Assembly: GCA_934654585.1 (NCBI GenBank)
Contig: CAKUGF010000023.1
Location: 1 to 30,445 of the forward strand
Reading direction: 5' to 3'
Source: an uncultured Collinsella sp.
Lineage (GTDB): Bacteria; Actinomycetota; Coriobacteriia; Coriobacteriales; Coriobacteriaceae
Length of the DNA stretch: 30,445 bases
Part shown: positions 1-6,934 of the stretch, piece after piece
How positions within the stretch are numbered: the first letter of the stretch is position 1
How the letters are laid out: the number at the start of each line of letters is the position of its first letter
Program-made: the position numbers and the translations under genes
The notes under the pieces: generated by a model
What the model was told of the DNA's origin: nothing
Database searches by the model: none
What the model saw: only the letters and a program-made list of their open reading frames with translations

Positions 1-459
1 GTCGACCGCACGTACGGCGCCCAATGCGAGGCGCTCGCCACCGAGTGCGGCGACTTTTTGGTGCGCCGCAGCGACGGCGTCTTTGCCTACCAGCTGGCCG
101 TGGTGGTCGACGATGCCGCCGTGGGCGTCACCGAGGTCGTGCGCGGATGCGACCTGCTGGGGTCCACGCCGCGCCAGATCTATCTGCAGCATCTGTTGGG
201 ACTGCCCACGCCGCACTACGCACACATTCCGCTTCTCATGTCACCGGACGGTCGCCGCCTTTCCAAGCGCGACCGCGACCTCGACTTAGGCGAACTCCGC
301 GCCCGCTTTGGCACGCCCGAAGCGCTGCTGGGCTGGCTCGCCGGACAAACAGGCATCGCGCCGGACACCACGCCGCGCTCTGCCGAGCAGCTGGTCGAGC
401 ACTTTAGCTGGGATGTCATCCGCGCACATAGGGAGAACATCACTGTAACGGCTGAGTAG
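1..459 (+). CDS. gluQ: Glutamyl-Q tRNA(Asp) synthetase, C-terminal part (5' end outside window)
   Basis: The window opens inside this reading frame (first codon at base 1) and 152 residues are visible to the TAG at 457. GluQRS activates glutamate and attaches it to queuosine in tRNA-Asp. It resembles the catalytic core of glutamyl-tRNA synthetase but lacks the anticodon-binding domain. Visible family signatures are [29 protein letters not shown], the TPRQIYLQ segment and the KMSKS-type loop RRLSKRD. The protein ends about 65 residues after that loop, which fits GluQRS and is much too short for GltX. It converges with the metallophosphoesterase gene with only 15 bp between stop codons. A truncated GltX is the alternative but is unlikely given the ending. 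Confidence 0.85.
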   Translation, partial: VDRTYGAQCEALATECGDFLVRRSDGVFAYQLAVVVDDAAVGVTEVVRGCDLLGSTPRQIYLQHLLGLPTPHYAHIPLLMSPDGRRLSKRDRDLDLGELRARFGTPEALLGWLAGQTGIAPDTTPRSAEQLVEHFSWDVIRAHRENITVTAE

Positions 460-474
460 CCAGGCACCCCGACC

Positions 475-1200
475 CTACGCAACATCCCAGGGCATAAGTT
501 CGTCGCCAAGGCGGACGATGCAGTCGTAAAGCACGGTGTGGCGCTCGGCAGGATTGGCATCGCGATGAAAATGGCCGTAGTACCAGCGCTTGTAGTCCAA
601 GCGATCCTCCAGCTCATCGAAAAATGCCGTGAGCCGATCAACGCCGGGGCAATTCCAGCCGGGCGCCGGATAGAGCGTGGGCGACAGCACACGCGTGGAG
701 CAGGTATGGGTGACCACATAGTCGACCTTCCAGCCCACGCTGTCGAGCTTTGCCCGCGCCTCCTCAAAGTTGTGCTCGTCCGGTAGCTCCTGCGGCCACC
801 AGCTGGAATACGGAATGCGGTATTCCTTGTCCACGCTCGTGGCGCCGCCCATGGTAAAGATCGTTGAACCATCGAGTTCAAAAACCTCGCCGCGCGTCAG
901 GCGCCGTATGGGAGAGGTATCCGACAGGCGCTGCGTCAGCCCACCGTGCCACAACTCCATGGGTCGCTCCGCCCAGTGATCAAAACGCTCGTGGTTGCCG
1001 TCGACGAACAGCACGGTATAGGGGCGCGACTCCAGCCAGGCGATGTCGTCACATTCCTCGGCGGAGAAATCCCACGGAAAGCCAAAGTCGCCCGCGACAA
1101 TCAGATAGTCGTTGCTCGTCAGGCTATCCCCAAGCTCCCAGTCGCGCAGCTTTTGCATGTCAAGGCCGCCGTGAATATCGCCCGTCACATAGACCGTCAT
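475..1200 (-). CDS. Calcineurin-like metallophosphoesterase
   Basis: 241 residues with the ordered motifs of the metallophosphoesterase superfamily: GDIHG (residues 7-11, Asp8 and His10), GDFGFPWD (37-44), GNHER (68-72), a VTHTC segment and GHFH near the C-terminus. These residues bind two metal ions and hydrolyse phosphomonoesters or phosphodiesters; the substrate cannot be told from sequence. No signal peptide or membrane segment is visible, so the protein is probably cytosolic. The ATG at 1198-1200 begins directly before the first beta strand and is preceded by AGGGAAG, supporting this start. It appears to be a single-gene unit convergent with gluQ. It is distinct from the YfcE-type enzyme encoded at 11258-11806. 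Confidence 0.85.
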   Translation of the reverse strand: MTVYVTGDIHGGLDMQKLRDWELGDSLTSNDYLIVAGDFGFPWDFSAEECDDIAWLESRPYTVLFVDGNHERFDHWAERPMELWHGGLTQRLSDTSPIRRLTRGEVFELDGSTIFTMGGATSVDKEYRIPYSSWWPQELPDEHNFEEARAKLDSVGWKVDYVVTHTCSTRVLSPTLYPAPGWNCPGVDRLTAFFDELEDRLDYKRWYYGHFHRDANPAERHTVLYDCIVRLGDELMPWDVA

Positions 1201-1285
1201 CGGATTACCACTTCCCTATAAGTCGCTAGCCCGCATTCTGCACGATCACTAAGCCAACCGTTCCAGCCCTTCCGTCCCTTAGGGC

Positions 1286-1525
1286 TTACCCCTCGTTCTT
1301 CCATCCAAACGGGTCAAGCACCCAAAAAATCAGATCGAGCACGCCGCCGGTCATCATGGCGCTGGCAAGGGCCATGCAAACGTGCAGAAAGACGGCACTT
1401 CGGAGCACGTCGAATGGCCCCAGAACAGCCAGCAGCGCGACCGCTGCGCCGGCAAGGCACAGCACGAGGCACGGCCCCGCGTCTTTGACACACTTCTTTG
1501 CGAGATGCTTTGCGTTGTCACTCAT
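1286..1525 (-). CDS. Small two-helix membrane protein of unknown function
   Basis: A 79-residue protein starting at the ATG at 1523-1525, which follows AAGGAG about 10 bases upstream. The same frame is open for another 74 codons upstream, but that part runs into the 1690-1865 repeat and has no ribosome-binding site, so I trimmed it. The protein has a short basic N-terminus (AKHLAKKCVKDAG), a hydrophobic helix around residues 18-37 (LVLCLAGAAVALLAVLG) and a second around 43-70 ending in FWVLDPFGW. I do not recognise a family. Its neighbours on either side are oriented so that it is probably transcribed alone. Confidence 0.6.
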   Translation of the reverse strand: MSDNAKHLAKKCVKDAGPCLVLCLAGAAVALLAVLGPFDVLRSAVFLHVCMALASAMMTGGVLDLIFWVLDPFGWKNEG

Positions 1526-1689
1526 TACTATCGAGCTCCTTAGAGGGTCGTTGTTCAGATGCATGCCGCCGCGGCAGAGCAGGGCGGCAAGGTTAGTGTC
1601 ACATGTCGTGCGGACATCAATGGAGAAACCGCCTGCTCGACCAACCCTTGACGCCGTTTTGCACCGGCACCCCATCCCCCGCTGTCGAG
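1526..1689. other. Intergenic stretch upstream of the small membrane protein gene
   Basis: Part of a 550-bp stretch without a gene (1526-2075). It holds the ribosome-binding site of the small membrane protein at its left end. Read on the minus strand, a weak promoter-like pair is visible (TTGATG, 17 bases, ACTAAC) but this is not convincing. I see nothing else here. Confidence 0.3.
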
Positions 1690-1865
1690 GTCTAATACTT
1701 TTCCCGAGAAGTGAACGGCTGTTTTTGAACCCCTGAAACATCCGCATTTTTCGACGGCAAAATCGCAGGATTCCAGCACCGAAACCGCAGGAAACGACAT
1801 GCTCAAAGTGTCGATGCTTCGGGAGCCCGATTTCACTCGTCCACTTCTCCGGAAAAGTATTAGAC
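1690..1865. repeat. Long palindromic repeat element, copy 1
   Basis: A 176-bp element whose ends are inverted complements: GTCTAATACTTTTCCCGAG at the left and its complement, ending AGTATTAGAC, at the right (24-bp arms, one mismatch). The interior shares long blocks with the copy at 4717-4900, for example GAGAAGTGAACG, CCCCTGAA, CATCC, CGCAGGA, AAACCGCAGGAAA and TCAAAGTGTCGATG. No coding frame is credible. It lies between a small membrane protein gene and a promoter. It could be a non-autonomous mobile element or a structured-RNA repeat. Confidence 0.8.
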
Positions 1866-1929
1866 CCCGCTGCTAGCTATCCAAAAAGGCTGTGCCCACC
1901 GCCACTCAAAAACTCATCCAACATTAATC

Positions 1930-1957
1930 TTGGCTCAAGAATCGCTTAATCTATAAC
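1930..1957 (+). promoter_or_regulatory. Candidate promoter of the DUF4342/two-component group
   Basis: TTGGCT at 1930-1935, a 16-base spacer and TATAAC at 1952-1957 match a sigma-70-type promoter. A further TATAAA occurs at 1964-1969. The predicted transcript has a GC-rich leader of about 110 bases before the ATG at 2076. Confidence 0.5.
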
Positions 1958-2075
1958 CTGCACTATAAAGTTCGACCAAGGGCGGGGCGGCACCGCGCAA
2001 CGCAGGCCGCCGAACGCAACGCTCGCGCCCGGGCAGATCGCCCAGCGTCGCGCCCATCGAACGAAAGGACAGGTC

Positions 2076-2618
2076 ATGGACGACCTCGAAAAAGTTGAAA
2101 CCATCCGCACCAAGTGCAACGTGAGCTACACCGATGCCAAGACCGCGCTCGACGCCGCCGACGGCAACGTTTTGGACGCCATCATTTGGCTCGAGTCGCA
2201 GGGCAAGACCCAGACCACGTCGGCGCACGCCGCTACCGAGCCCGCCGATGCCGACGAACCCTCGGCCGAGATGGTCGCCGCGCAGGCCGCCTACGAAAAG
2301 TCGAGCGAAAAAACCGACTTCTCCAAGAAGATGGACAGCGTGTGGGAGTACCTCAAAAAGCTCTTCCGCCTGAGCCTGGAGACCAAGTTTGTCGCCACGC
2401 GCCGCGACGCCATCATCCTCAACGTCCCCATCCTGATTCCCATCATCGCCTTGTTTGCCTGGGGCGCCACGGTATGGCTGATGCTGCTTGGCCTGTTCTT
2501 TGGCATGCGCTACCGCATCGACAGCGACGGTGACGTGCCCGGCAGCATCAACAACCTGATGGATCACGCCGCCGACGCCGCGGATGGCATCAAGCAGAAT
2601 CTGAACGACGACAAGTAA
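2076..2618 (+). CDS. UBA-like/DUF4342 membrane protein
   Basis: 180 residues, start supported by GAAAGGA upstream of the ATG at 2076. Residues 1-45 resemble a UBA/TS-N-type helical domain (VETIRTKCNVSYTDAKTALD, then GNVLDAIIWLE), as found at the N-terminus of elongation factor Ts and in DUF4342 proteins. An acidic, alanine-rich linker (about 46-75) leads to a DUF4342-like region (about 85-150) with one or two membrane helices (IILNVPILIPIIALFAW and the following WLMLLGLFFG). The C-terminus is polar. Function is unknown for the family. The gene lies 18 bp before the response regulator and is probably cotranscribed with it, suggesting a role in membrane sensing or as an accessory of that system. 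Confidence 0.75.
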   Translation: MDDLEKVETIRTKCNVSYTDAKTALDAADGNVLDAIIWLESQGKTQTTSAHAATEPADADEPSAEMVAAQAAYEKSSEKTDFSKKMDSVWEYLKKLFRLSLETKFVATRRDAIILNVPILIPIIALFAWGATVWLMLLGLFFGMRYRIDSDGDVPGSINNLMDHAADAADGIKQNLNDDK

Positions 2619-2636
2619 TCGCAGACGGGGGCACGT

Positions 2637-3419
2637 ATGGCACGAATCCTGATCGTAGAGGACGAGGAGAAAATCGCCCGCTTTGTGACGCTCGAGCTGG
2701 AGCACGAGGGCTACCAGGTGGAGCACGCCGCCGACGGCCGCACCGCCGTGGACTTGGCGCTGGAGCGCGACTACGATCTGGTTCTGCTCGATGTGCTGTT
2801 GCCGCAACTCAACGGTATGGAAGTGCTGCGGCGCGTCCGCAAGCACAAGGATGTGCCAGTGATTATGGTCACCGCGCGCGACGCCGTGATGGACAAGGTG
2901 GCCGGGCTTGACGCCGGTGCTGACGATTACCTAACCAAGCCGTTTGCCATTGAGGAACTGTTCGCACGGATCCGCGTGGCGCTGAAGCGCGCGGAGGCCG
3001 TGCGGGCGGCTTCGGGTGCGGGTGGCGTTGGGACCGGCACCTGCGCGGCAGGCGGCGCGGCTGCGGCTGCCACCGCGATGCCCCCGGCTGGCGGCTCGGC
3101 TCCGGCCGCCGCGCCCTCCCCCGCCGCGCTCACCGTGGGCTCGGTCGCGCTCGATCCCGACCGCCGCGAGGTCACGGTCGCGGGTTCGCCGATCGTGCTG
3201 ACCGCCCGCGAGTTCGACGTCCTCGCCCTGCTTATGGCGCATGCCGAAACCGTGCTCACGCGCGAGCGCATTGCGCACGAGGCGCTGGGCTACGAGTACG
3301 TGGGCGACACCAATAACGTCGACGTGCACATCGCGCATCTGCGCGCCAAGATCGAGGACGCCGGCAGCGCCCGCATCATCCAGACCGTACGCGGGGTGGG
3401 CTATGTCTGCCGCGCGTAA
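2637..3419 (+). CDS. OmpR/PhoB-type response regulator
   Basis: 260 residues. The receiver domain (1-118) shows the acidic pocket at Asp9/Glu10, the phospho-acceptor Asp52 in LLDVLLPQLNG, Thr79 and Lys101 (LTKPF). The C-terminal winged helix (about 165-260) has the PhoB/OmpR features AREFDVLALL and NVDVHIAHLRAKIE and ends with TVRGVGYVCRA. The two are joined by an unusually long linker (about 121-165) made almost only of Ala, Gly and Pro; such linkers are normally 10-20 residues. The gene overlaps the kinase gene by 17 bp, so the two form a cognate pair whose translation is probably coupled. The target genes are not identifiable. Confidence 0.95.
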   Translation: MARILIVEDEEKIARFVTLELEHEGYQVEHAADGRTAVDLALERDYDLVLLDVLLPQLNGMEVLRRVRKHKDVPVIMVTARDAVMDKVAGLDAGADDYLTKPFAIEELFARIRVALKRAEAVRAASGAGGVGTGTCAAGGAAAAATAMPPAGGSAPAAAPSPAALTVGSVALDPDRREVTVAGSPIVLTAREFDVLALLMAHAETVLTRERIAHEALGYEYVGDTNNVDVHIAHLRAKIEDAGSARIIQTVRGVGYVCRA

Positions 3420-4698
3420 CGCCGAGACCAAGCGCGTCACTTCCATCGCCCGCGCCATCAACTGGAGCTACATGTGGCGCCGCCTGATGAGCTACGTCTG
3501 GCTGGATCTGTTGCTGCTGGTTGCTGCGGCGGCGATCCTCATGTTTGGCTACAACCAGACGCTGCCCGACGGCACGTTTACCGCAGGCTGGATTCCCGGC
3601 GGCACCGTTCGCGCCATGTCGTTGGCACCCGCGCACGGCTGGGACTTGACCACGTTTACCTATACCGTCGAGCTTGCGCGCGCCACCAAGACCTTCCCTC
3701 TTGCGCAGGACCTCATGGCGCTGTGGCCTCTCTACCTTGTCGTTGCAGGCTGGCAGGTCATCAGCGTGCTCGACATGCTCGGCGGCGCCCGCCGCGTGCG
3801 CCGCACCATGGCACCGCTCAACGACCTGGCCCTGCGCGTAGACGAGCTCGGCCGCATGCAGCTCTCCGGCGGCAAGATGGAAACGCTGGAGCAAGCCATC
3901 GAGCGAGCAAGCGTCGACTCGCCGAGCGTCACCACCGGCGACGCCGACCTGGCGAGCATCGAGGTCGCACTCAACCGTCTGCTTCGTCAGATGCAAGAGG
4001 CCAAGCTGCAGCAGATGCGCTTTGTCAACGATGCAAGCCACGAGCTGCGCACGCCTATCGCGGTAATCCAGGGCTACGTGAACATGCTCGACCGCTGGGG
4101 CAAAGACGACCCGGATGTACTGGCGGAATCCATCGCCTCGCTCAAGGCCGAAAGCGAGCACATGCAAGAGCTTGTGGAGCAGCTGCTGTTTTTGGCGCGC
4201 GGAGATACCGGCCGCACTGTGTTGCGGCGCGCGGACACCAACCTTGCCGCGCTGGTCGGCGAGGTGTGCGAGGAATCGCGGATGATTGATTCTGGGCATT
4301 TGTACCGCTTGGCGTTCGATGCCATGCTTGTCAGCGATCCACGCTGCAACGCGTCGGTCGATGTGGCGCTCGTGAAGCAGGCGCTGCGCGTGATCGTACA
4401 AAACGCCGCCAAGTATTCGGATGCGGGTTCGACTGTCACGTTTGGCGTAACACCGGATGCGGGAGCGGGCTCGATCGACATAAGTGTTGAGGACGAGGGC
4501 ATCGGCATGAACCAGGAATCCGCAGCTCACGCGTTCGAGCGGTTCTACCGCGCCGACAACGCGCGCGATGCCGGCGCGCAGGGCTCTGGCCTGGGGCTCG
4601 CCATTGCCAAGTGGATCGTCGACAGCCACGGCGGCGTCATCGGCGTGACCTCGGTTGAAGGCGTCGGCAGCCGCTTTACGATACGCCTGCCGCGATAG
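3403..4698 (+). CDS. Membrane sensor histidine kinase
   Basis: 431 residues from the ATG at 3403, which follows GGGGTGGG and overlaps the end of the response-regulator gene. The open frame extends further upstream only as a shadow of that gene. There is a membrane helix at about 31-50, an extracytoplasmic loop of about 55 residues, and a second helix at about 104-126. A short linker leads to the HisKA domain with phospho-acceptor His213 in NDASHELRTPIAVIQGY. The catalytic domain shows the N box (Asn334 in VQNAAKYSD), G1 (DEGIG, 364-368), F box (FERFYRAD) and G2 (GSGLGLA, 394-400). It should autophosphorylate and pass phosphate to Asp52 of the adjacent regulator. The small external loop has no recognised sensor domain, so the stimulus is unknown. 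Confidence 0.95.
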   Translation: MSAARNAETKRVTSIARAINWSYMWRRLMSYVWLDLLLLVAAAAILMFGYNQTLPDGTFTAGWIPGGTVRAMSLAPAHGWDLTTFTYTVELARATKTFPLAQDLMALWPLYLVVAGWQVISVLDMLGGARRVRRTMAPLNDLALRVDELGRMQLSGGKMETLEQAIERASVDSPSVTTGDADLASIEVALNRLLRQMQEAKLQQMRFVNDASHELRTPIAVIQGYVNMLDRWGKDDPDVLAESIASLKAESEHMQELVEQLLFLARGDTGRTVLRRADTNLAALVGEVCEESRMIDSGHLYRLAFDAMLVSDPRCNASVDVALVKQALRVIVQNAAKYSDAGSTVTFGVTPDAGAGSIDISVEDEGIGMNQESAAHAFERFYRADNARDAGAQGSGLGLAIAKWIVDSHGGVIGVTSVEGVGSRFTIRLPR

Positions 4699-4716
4699 AG
4701 GGCGCCTCTCGCGAAA

Positions 4717-4900
4717 CGAAGGTGAATGGTTTTCCCGAGAAGTGAACGACCTATTTTGGACCCCTGAAGCATCCACACTTTTTGGCGCTAAAACTGCAGG
4801 AAAAACCTGACGAAACCGCAGGAAATTCCGCCCTCAAAGTGTCGATGTTTCGGGGGTCCGATTTTGCTCGTTCACTTCTCGGGAAAACCATTCACCTTCG
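4717..4900. repeat. Long palindromic repeat element, copy 2
   Basis: A 184-bp element bounded by a perfect 33-bp inverted repeat: CGAAGGTGAATGG then TTTTCCCGAGAAGTGAACGA at 4717-4749, and its exact complement ending at 4900. The core is homologous to the copy at 1690-1865, but the outermost bases differ between copies while staying complementary within each copy. It lies directly after the histidine kinase gene, so a transcript leaving that gene would carry this fold. Confidence 0.85.
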
Positions 4901-4934
4901 ATTTTCAACAGCCCACCAGGCGGCCGCGCGGCAT

Positions 4935-4972
4935 AAAAATGGGGTAAGGCCACGCGACCTTACCCCATTTTT
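4935..4972. terminator. Bidirectional intrinsic terminator
   Basis: A perfect 15-bp stem, AAAAATGGGGTAAGG and its complement CCTTACCCCATTTTT, with an 8-base loop. A runs precede and T runs follow the GC-rich part, so it can work on both strands. It sits between the end of the histidine kinase gene (plus) and the end of the VOC gene (minus). Confidence 0.9.
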
Positions 4973-4995
4973 CGTTAGCTATGACAGCCTGTGTG

Positions 4996-5370
4996 CTACT
5001 CGCGGCACAGGTGCACGGCGAAGCCGGCGAACTCGCGCTTAAAGTACACGAGCTTGGTGTCGCCGTCGGGCAGCAGCGCACGCGATTCCTCGTTGACCTC
5101 GAGTCCACGCTCGGCAAACCACTTCTCGGCCGCGTCGATATCGTTGACAGCAAAGCCGATGTGGCCCTTGGTGCCACGACCATTCTGCTTCATGATCTCG
5201 ACCAGCGAATCGTTGAAGTACGAAACCGGGGTCTCGATAACGGGCAGGCCCATCATCGTCGAGAACAACTCCGCGATCTCCAGGGCGTCGGCCGGGTCGG
5301 TGGCGTTGATGCCCACGTGGGCGACGCGCATGCCAAAGAGCTCGACCGGGTTGGCGTTCTGCTCACTCAT
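4996..5370 (-). CDS. VOC-superfamily (glyoxalase-like) protein
   Basis: 124 residues from the ATG at 5368-5370. The vicinal-oxygen-chelate fold is suggested by the repeated pattern RVAHVGINATDPADAL, then GTKGHIGFAVNDIDAAEKWF, and the end VYFKREFAGFAVHLCRE. The sequence most resembles, from memory, the glyoxalase-like domain that accompanies some 2-keto-3-deoxy-6-phosphogluconate aldolases; here it stands alone. Candidate metal ligands are the His residues in AHVGIN, KGHIGF and AVHL. It lies 11 bp downstream of a PTS IIB gene and should be cotranscribed with it, which points to sugar-acid or sugar-phosphate metabolism. The exact reaction is not known. Confidence 0.7.
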   Translation of the reverse strand: MSEQNANPVELFGMRVAHVGINATDPADALEIAELFSTMMGLPVIETPVSYFNDSLVEIMKQNGRGTKGHIGFAVNDIDAAEKWFAERGLEVNEESRALLPDGDTKLVYFKREFAGFAVHLCRE

Positions 5371-5381
5371 ACAGGCAGCGC

Positions 5382-5669
5382 CTACTGAGCCATGACGTCG
5401 AGGACGGCCTTCTCGGCGGCGACGCGGTTCATGCCGGTCATGAAGGGCACGCCGCTCACGTACGGGCAGGTGAGGCCCTCGGGGGCAACGGTGGTGGCGA
5501 TCAGCAGGTCGGCGCCCTCGTCGCAAGCGTCCTTGGCCTCGGAGATGGCGCACTGCACGATCTCGTACTTGTCGGCGTAACCGTTGGCGTCGAGCAGGGT
5601 GGCGACCTTCTGGGCAACGAGCGTGGAAGTAGCAGCGCCAGCACCGCAAGCCAAAACGATCTTCTTCAT
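5382..5669 (-). CDS. PTS IIB subunit, galactitol (GatB) type
   Basis: 95 residues; the start at 5667-5669 follows GGGAG. The N-terminus KKIVLACGAGAATSTLVAQK has the P-loop-like motif of galactitol-class IIB proteins with the phospho-accepting Cys8. Length and fold are typical (about 95 residues). IIB accepts phosphate from IIA and passes it to sugar in the IIC channel. No IIA or IIC gene lies next to it, so it must work with subunits encoded elsewhere or have a regulatory role. It leads a two-gene unit with the VOC protein. It is not closely related to the ascorbate-type IIB at 27080-27379. Confidence 0.85.
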   Translation of the reverse strand: MKKIVLACGAGAATSTLVAQKVATLLDANGYADKYEIVQCAISEAKDACDEGADLLIATTVAPEGLTCPYVSGVPFMTGMNRVAAEKAVLDVMAQ

Positions 5670-5748
5670 AGGTAATGTCTCCCTTCATGGTTTACTTTAG
5701 GTAAGTGTACCGCAGCGAGCGATGGCGCTCGGCCTCGATGCACTTTTG

Positions 5749-5777
5749 TGCCAGTTTGCTTGCACGCTGCGTATAAT
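5749..5777 (+). promoter_or_regulatory. Candidate promoter with consensus -10
   Basis: A perfect TATAAT lies at 5772-5777. The -35 region is weak (TGCCAG at 17-base spacing, or TTGTGC at 20). Transcription from here would give a leader of about 50 bases before the ATG at 5833. Confidence 0.45.
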
Positions 5778-5832
5778 ACATCTAGCACGTATTGTCATAC
5801 CGCTTGTTTTACGAGCGACCGAGGAGCTCAAT

Positions 5833-6456
5833 ATGCCCGATTCCCGCACACTCTGGACCGCCGTCGTCATTATTTGTATCGCCATATCGGTGTTCTTTAG
5901 CGTCAAAAAACGCACCACGTTCAAGCGCCTGCAGCAGCTGATGGCCGCCAAGCAGTGGGATGAGTTCGACCGCCTGCTCGACAGCAAGCTCACCAGCATG
6001 CTGTACCCACGCTACAACCGCGATTACCTGCGCCTGAACTCCTATCTGCTGCGCGAGGACCACAAGCGCGCCGACGAGATGTTCGACCTCCTGCTGGACC
6101 TTAACCTGCCCAAGATGCAGCGTGTCGACCTGGTGATCAAGGGCTTCAACTACTACGTTGGCCAGGAGGACCGTAAAAAGTCCAAGGAGCTACTGCACGA
6201 GATCAAGGGCTTTGAGGGCGGCCAGGCCGAGGCAGTCGCGCACGAGTGCCAGCTGATGTATGACACGATGATTCTCAAGCGCCACAATGACATTCCCGAG
6301 CTGGAGCGCATGCTCGAGGAAGCCGGCGACGACAAGGTCAAGAGCTGCCGTCTGGAGTACCTGCTGGCCCTGCAGTACAAGAACAAGGGCGACGAAGCCA
6401 AGTTCCAAGAGTTCCTGGAGAAGTCGGGGCAGCACTCGATGGCAGTCAACGCGTAA
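5833..6456 (+). CDS. Membrane-anchored helical repeat protein, unknown function
   Basis: 207 residues. I chose the ATG at 5833 because GAGGAG lies 6 bases before it and a hydrophobic anchor begins at once; the frame extends 37 codons further upstream through the promoter. Residues 7-24 (LWTAVVIICIAISVFFSV) form a single N-terminal membrane helix, followed by basic KKRTTFKR, which predicts a cytoplasmic body. The rest is alpha-helical and looks like degenerate TPR hairpins (KQWDEFDRLLDSKL, HKRADEMFDLLLDL, KKSKELLHEIKGF, RLEYLLALQYKNKGDEAKF). No catalytic motif is visible. It is transcribed away from the IIB/VOC pair and lies just before tRNA-Leu. Confidence 0.7.
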   Translation: MPDSRTLWTAVVIICIAISVFFSVKKRTTFKRLQQLMAAKQWDEFDRLLDSKLTSMLYPRYNRDYLRLNSYLLREDHKRADEMFDLLLDLNLPKMQRVDLVIKGFNYYVGQEDRKKSKELLHEIKGFEGGQAEAVAHECQLMYDTMILKRHNDIPELERMLEEAGDDKVKSCRLEYLLALQYKNKGDEAKFQEFLEKSGQHSMAVNA

Positions 6457-6487
6457 CGGACAGCTTGTGCTAGACTTTTAGTCTTAC

Positions 6488-6572
6488 GGGGGCGTGGCGG
6501 AATTGGCATACGCAGGAGACTTAAAATCTCTCGCCGCAAGGATTGTGGGTTCGAGTCCCACCGCCCCTACCA
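6488..6572 (+). tRNA. tRNA-Leu (anticodon UAA)
   Basis: An 85-base tRNA with a 7-bp acceptor stem (GGGGGCG with CGCCCCT, one G-U), anticodon loop CTTAAAA between GGAGA and TCTCT giving UAA, a long variable arm typical of leucine tRNAs, the T-arm GTGGG-TTCGAGT-CCCAC, discriminator A and an encoded CCA. It reads UUA, a rare codon in GC-rich genomes. Confidence 0.95.
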
Positions 6573-6582
6573 TGTATTGCTT

Positions 6583-6622
6583 ACGGGCTCGTATCCCTTT
6601 GGGATGCGGGCCCGTTTCTTTT
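6583..6622 (+). terminator. Intrinsic terminator of tRNA-Leu
   Basis: A 15-bp stem (ACGGGCTCGTATCCC with GGGATGCGGGCCCGT, one wobble pair) with a TTT loop is followed by TTCTTTT. It lies 10 bases after the tRNA. Confidence 0.85.
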
Positions 6623-6629
6623 AGACGCC

Positions 6630-6758
6630 GGTGGGACTCGAACCCGCGAGGGGGCGAGCGTCAAGCGGACGCGCAGCGTCCGTAGCGAGCCGGCGAGGGC
6701 GCCGGCAGGCGGCCGAAGCCGGTGCGGATTTGCGCGGCAAATACGCAGACGTCCCACC
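6630..6758. repeat. tRNA-derived GC-rich element with T-arm copies
   Basis: This 129-bp stretch begins with CGGTGGGACTCGAACCC (from 6629), the exact 17-base reverse complement of the T-arm of the tRNA-Leu just upstream, and ends at GTCCCACCGCCCC (to 6763), 13 bases identical to the tRNA 3' end in direct orientation. The terminal 8 bases, GGTGGGAC and GTCCCACC, are inverted repeats. The interior is very GC-rich with many short GCGAGC, GCCGGC and GCGCAGCG repeats. I see no gene in it. Confidence 0.65.
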
Positions 6759-6774
6759 GCCCCGCGCTTCTGAA

Positions 6775-6828
6775 CTTGGGACGTGTCTCTAAAAAGACTA
6801 CTCATATCGAGTCAAGGACTGTCCCAAG
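6775..6828. other. Intergenic inverted repeat
   Basis: CTTGGGAC at 6775-6782 and GTCCCAAG at 6821-6828 form an 8-bp stem around a 38-base loop. Similar GGGAC/GTCCC motifs recur in other intergenic spacers of this window. Function is not known. Confidence 0.4.
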
Positions 6829-6868
6829 CTGCCGGCAGAAAAGGAACGTCCCTAAGTGCCGGCTATTG

Positions 6869-6934
6869 AGTTGCGGTGGAATAGTTCCTGTTTGGCCGTT
6901 TACCAGCCCATTTAGGAACTATTTCACCGCAGCT
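6869..6934. repeat. Long hairpin at the 3' end of ppx (GTTGCGGTG family)
   Basis: Arms 6869-6889 and 6914-6934 pair over 21 bases with two G-U wobbles on one strand. The sequence AGTTGCGGTGRAATAG is shared with the hairpin at 13594-13662. The right arm reaches the first base of the ppx stop codon, so the fold would sit at the very 3' end of that transcript and may end or stabilise it. Confidence 0.6.

Noticed and set aside
1286..1747. Longer 153-codon version of the small membrane protein
   Set aside because: The extra N-terminal part runs into the palindromic repeat and lacks a ribosome-binding site, while an internal ATG has AAGGAG.
3376..4776. Minus-strand 466-codon frame opposite the histidine kinase
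   Set aside because: It is a complement shadow; kinase motifs on the plus strand are complete and in order.
6630..6758. A second tRNA gene on the minus strand
   Set aside because: Only the T-arm portion is present; there is no acceptor, D-arm or anticodon arm on either strand.
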